This document shows, piece after piece, positions 63,118 through 64,000 of a stretch of 64,000 bases of DNA. Location: the NCBI RefSeq assembly GCF_004770145.1, contig NZ_RQFW01000019.1:493611-557610 (forward strand), written 5' to 3'. The position numbers and the translations under genes are program-made. Every line of letters starts with the position of its first letter. Within the stretch, counting starts at the first letter, position 1. This stretch comes from Leptospira bourretii. Lineage in GTDB: Bacteria > Spirochaetota > Leptospiria > Leptospirales > Leptospiraceae. Below the pieces are notes generated by a model. The model had not been told where the DNA came from. It saw only the letters and a list, made by a program, of their open reading frames with translations, and made no database searches.

Positions 63118-63420
63118 ATGAAAAAAATTCCAAATGTTCATCCTGGTGAAATTTTAAGTGAAGAATTTCTAATTCCTATGAATATTACTGCATATAGATT
63201 AGCAAAAGAAACAAAACTTAATCCGACACGAATTAGCGAAATCATTCACGGTAAAAGGGGAATTTCAGCAGATACTGCGCTCAGATTCTCTAAATTCTTT
63301 GGAAATTCGGTTCAGTTTTGGATGGGAATACAGGATGAATTCGAAGTCAGAGAAGAAGAAGACAAAATTGAAAAAGAATTAAGATTAATTAGAAATTATA
63401 AAGAACTACTTTCCGCTTAA
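63118..63420 (+). CDS. higA: HigA antitoxin (XRE family)
   Basis: 100 aa, 11 bp after higB. NVHPGEILSEEFLIPMNITAYRLAKETKLNPTRISEIIHGKRGISADTALRFSKFFGNSVQFWMGIQ is the HigA hallmark (HPGEIL, FWxxIQ). Binds the operator at 62780. Confidence 0.94.
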   Translation: MKKIPNVHPGEILSEEFLIPMNITAYRLAKETKLNPTRISEIIHGKRGISADTALRFSKFFGNSVQFWMGIQDEFEVREEEDKIEKELRLIRNYKELLSA

Positions 63421-63435
63421 GCTTTTCAAAACTTC

Positions 63436-63598
63436 GTATAACAGCGACTAACCGCTTCACTTCGGGACTTACGCCCTCGTTCGGTCTGCGACACATAGGC
63501 TTTTGTCACTCCTCTTGCCTACGCAAGCGTCGTGCCAATCCCTAACGTCCCGCCGGGACTCAGGGTCAGCCTACGTCGAGTAGCCTAGTTCGTTATAC
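63436..63598 (+). repeat. attC57 (hybrid arms, IV x VI)
   Basis: 163 bp. R'' GTATAAC, R' GTTATAC. Left gactaaccg / right cgagtagcct; inner arms (ataggct/agcctac) pair. Confidence 0.88.
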
Positions 63599-63622
63599 GA
63601 CATAGTGAAAAATTAAACTACA

Positions 63623-64000
63623 ATGAATTCTTTATCTAAAAAACAAATGAAACACTATATAACTTTTTAAATGGCAATTATAGTTTAAAAGATATCGAGT
63701 CTATACTCTTTGAATCAAAGGATATTGAATCTAACTTTGATTACAACGATTACATTGATTTACTTTCTATAAATTTCAACAATAATGCAAGTAGATATGA
63801 AGCAATCACGTTAATTGAAAAAAATATTGATATGAAGGAATACGAAACTTGGAGAATAAACAGAATATTTAACAATATTACTAAAAAAGGAGATAATTAT
63901 TCTGATTCAATAGAGTTACTCTATGATCTATATTGCAAGGGATATTATTTCCTAGAAAAACTTGGTTTAAAATACGGCTTAGTATTGTGTTATCCTAAAG
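63623..64000 (+). pseudogene. Partial gene with apparent frameshift (3' end outside window)
   Basis: ATG 63623 gives MNSLSKKQ... and stops at 63670. At the run of six A (63638-63643) another frame takes over and stays open to the right edge (TNETLYNFLNGNYSLKDIES...WRINRIFNNITKKGDNY...). Joined, they make one plausible protein start. Unknown family; either a one-base indel or a sequencing error. Confidence 0.4.

Larger units (their letters stand above)
1..64000 (+). mobile_element. Large sedentary integron cassette array (internal segment)
   Basis: The whole window is a head-to-tail series of cassettes, each made of one to three + strand genes followed by a ~160-bp attC with R'' (GTATAAC/GCATAAC) on the left and R' (GTTATAC/GTTATGC) on the right. 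I count 57 attC sites, 56 complete cassettes and one partial cassette at each edge. Cassette n below means the one closed by attC n. No integrase, attI or array end is present. In standard integrons the gene precedes attC in the same orientation, so the integrase should lie left of position 1. Confidence 0.95.

Noticed and set aside
1..64000. Regularly spaced repeats resembling a CRISPR array
   Set aside because: Repeats are ~160 bp with core sites at both ends and coding cassettes of 0.5-2 kb between them; no cas genes or short spacers.
1..64000. tRNA or rRNA genes, replication origin, prophage genes
   Set aside because: None seen on reading either strand; only integron cassettes and one IS.

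Overview
The window is one uninterrupted stretch of a very large, sedentary (chromosomal-type) integron cassette array. It has 57 attC sites in 64 kb, on average one every ~1.1 kb. All cassette genes lie on the + strand, each ending just before or inside an attC, so the integrase gene and attI should lie to the left, outside the window. Each attC is ~155-166 bp and runs from an inverse core (GTATAAC/GCATAAC, R'') to a core (GTTATAC/GTTATGC, R'), with GC-rich, hairpin-forming arms between. Genes are AT-rich and attC sites GC-rich. Several exported proteins have relaxed, spirochaete-style lipoboxes (C preceded by residues such as TFD, ILT, FES) and SH3-like domains, which suggests a spirochaete, possibly Leptospiraceae. 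That assignment is inference; no rRNA or housekeeping gene is present.

Layout. 1-28.7 kb: hypothetical, membrane and defence-type cassettes. These include a PIN-domain protein, a SIR2-like protein, a TIR-like/TPR protein, a Pycsar pair (pyrimidine cyclase plus membrane effector), a PD-(D/E)xK-like protein, two RDD membrane proteins, a GNAT acetyltransferase, a Septu-like ATPase/HNH pair, an unnamed three-gene cassette with a PLD-like protein, and a TIR/membrane-protein pair. One IS3-family element (7366-8609) sits in a cassette whose two ends do not belong together. 28.7-64 kb: single-gene cassettes (HEPN proteins, metallophosphoesterases, SH3 lipoproteins, beta-barrel-like proteins, PDDEXK nuclease, EEP hydrolase, caspase-like protease, SGNH hydrolase) alternate with twelve toxin-antitoxin cassettes: three HigBA-type, one RelE/XRE, Phd/PIN, RHH/PIN, VapBC, AbiE-like, MntA/HepT, MqsRA, MazEF-like and BrnTA. 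Most TA cassettes carry their own sigma70-like promoter and operator repeats.

Structure beyond the gene list. (1) The first ~11-21 bp of every intact cassette is the reverse complement of its own last bases before and through R'', with a constant A/G difference at position 11. This cassette-specific signature holds for 55 of the 56 cassettes with both ends in view and fails only for the IS-bearing one. (2) The outer arms of the attC stem fall into about eight covarying types. Sites whose two arms come from different types are 0/17 in attC 1-17, 5/26 in attC 18-43 and 10/14 in attC 44-57, so stem integrity decays left to right. (3) Two gene-less cassettes share an AGAAAGAC...GTCTTTCT stem-loop and an unusual R box. 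(4) In seven cassettes the R'' core itself supplies the stop codon.

The cassettes act independently. The right half is probably stabilised by the TA modules, and the left half is rich in probable anti-phage functions.
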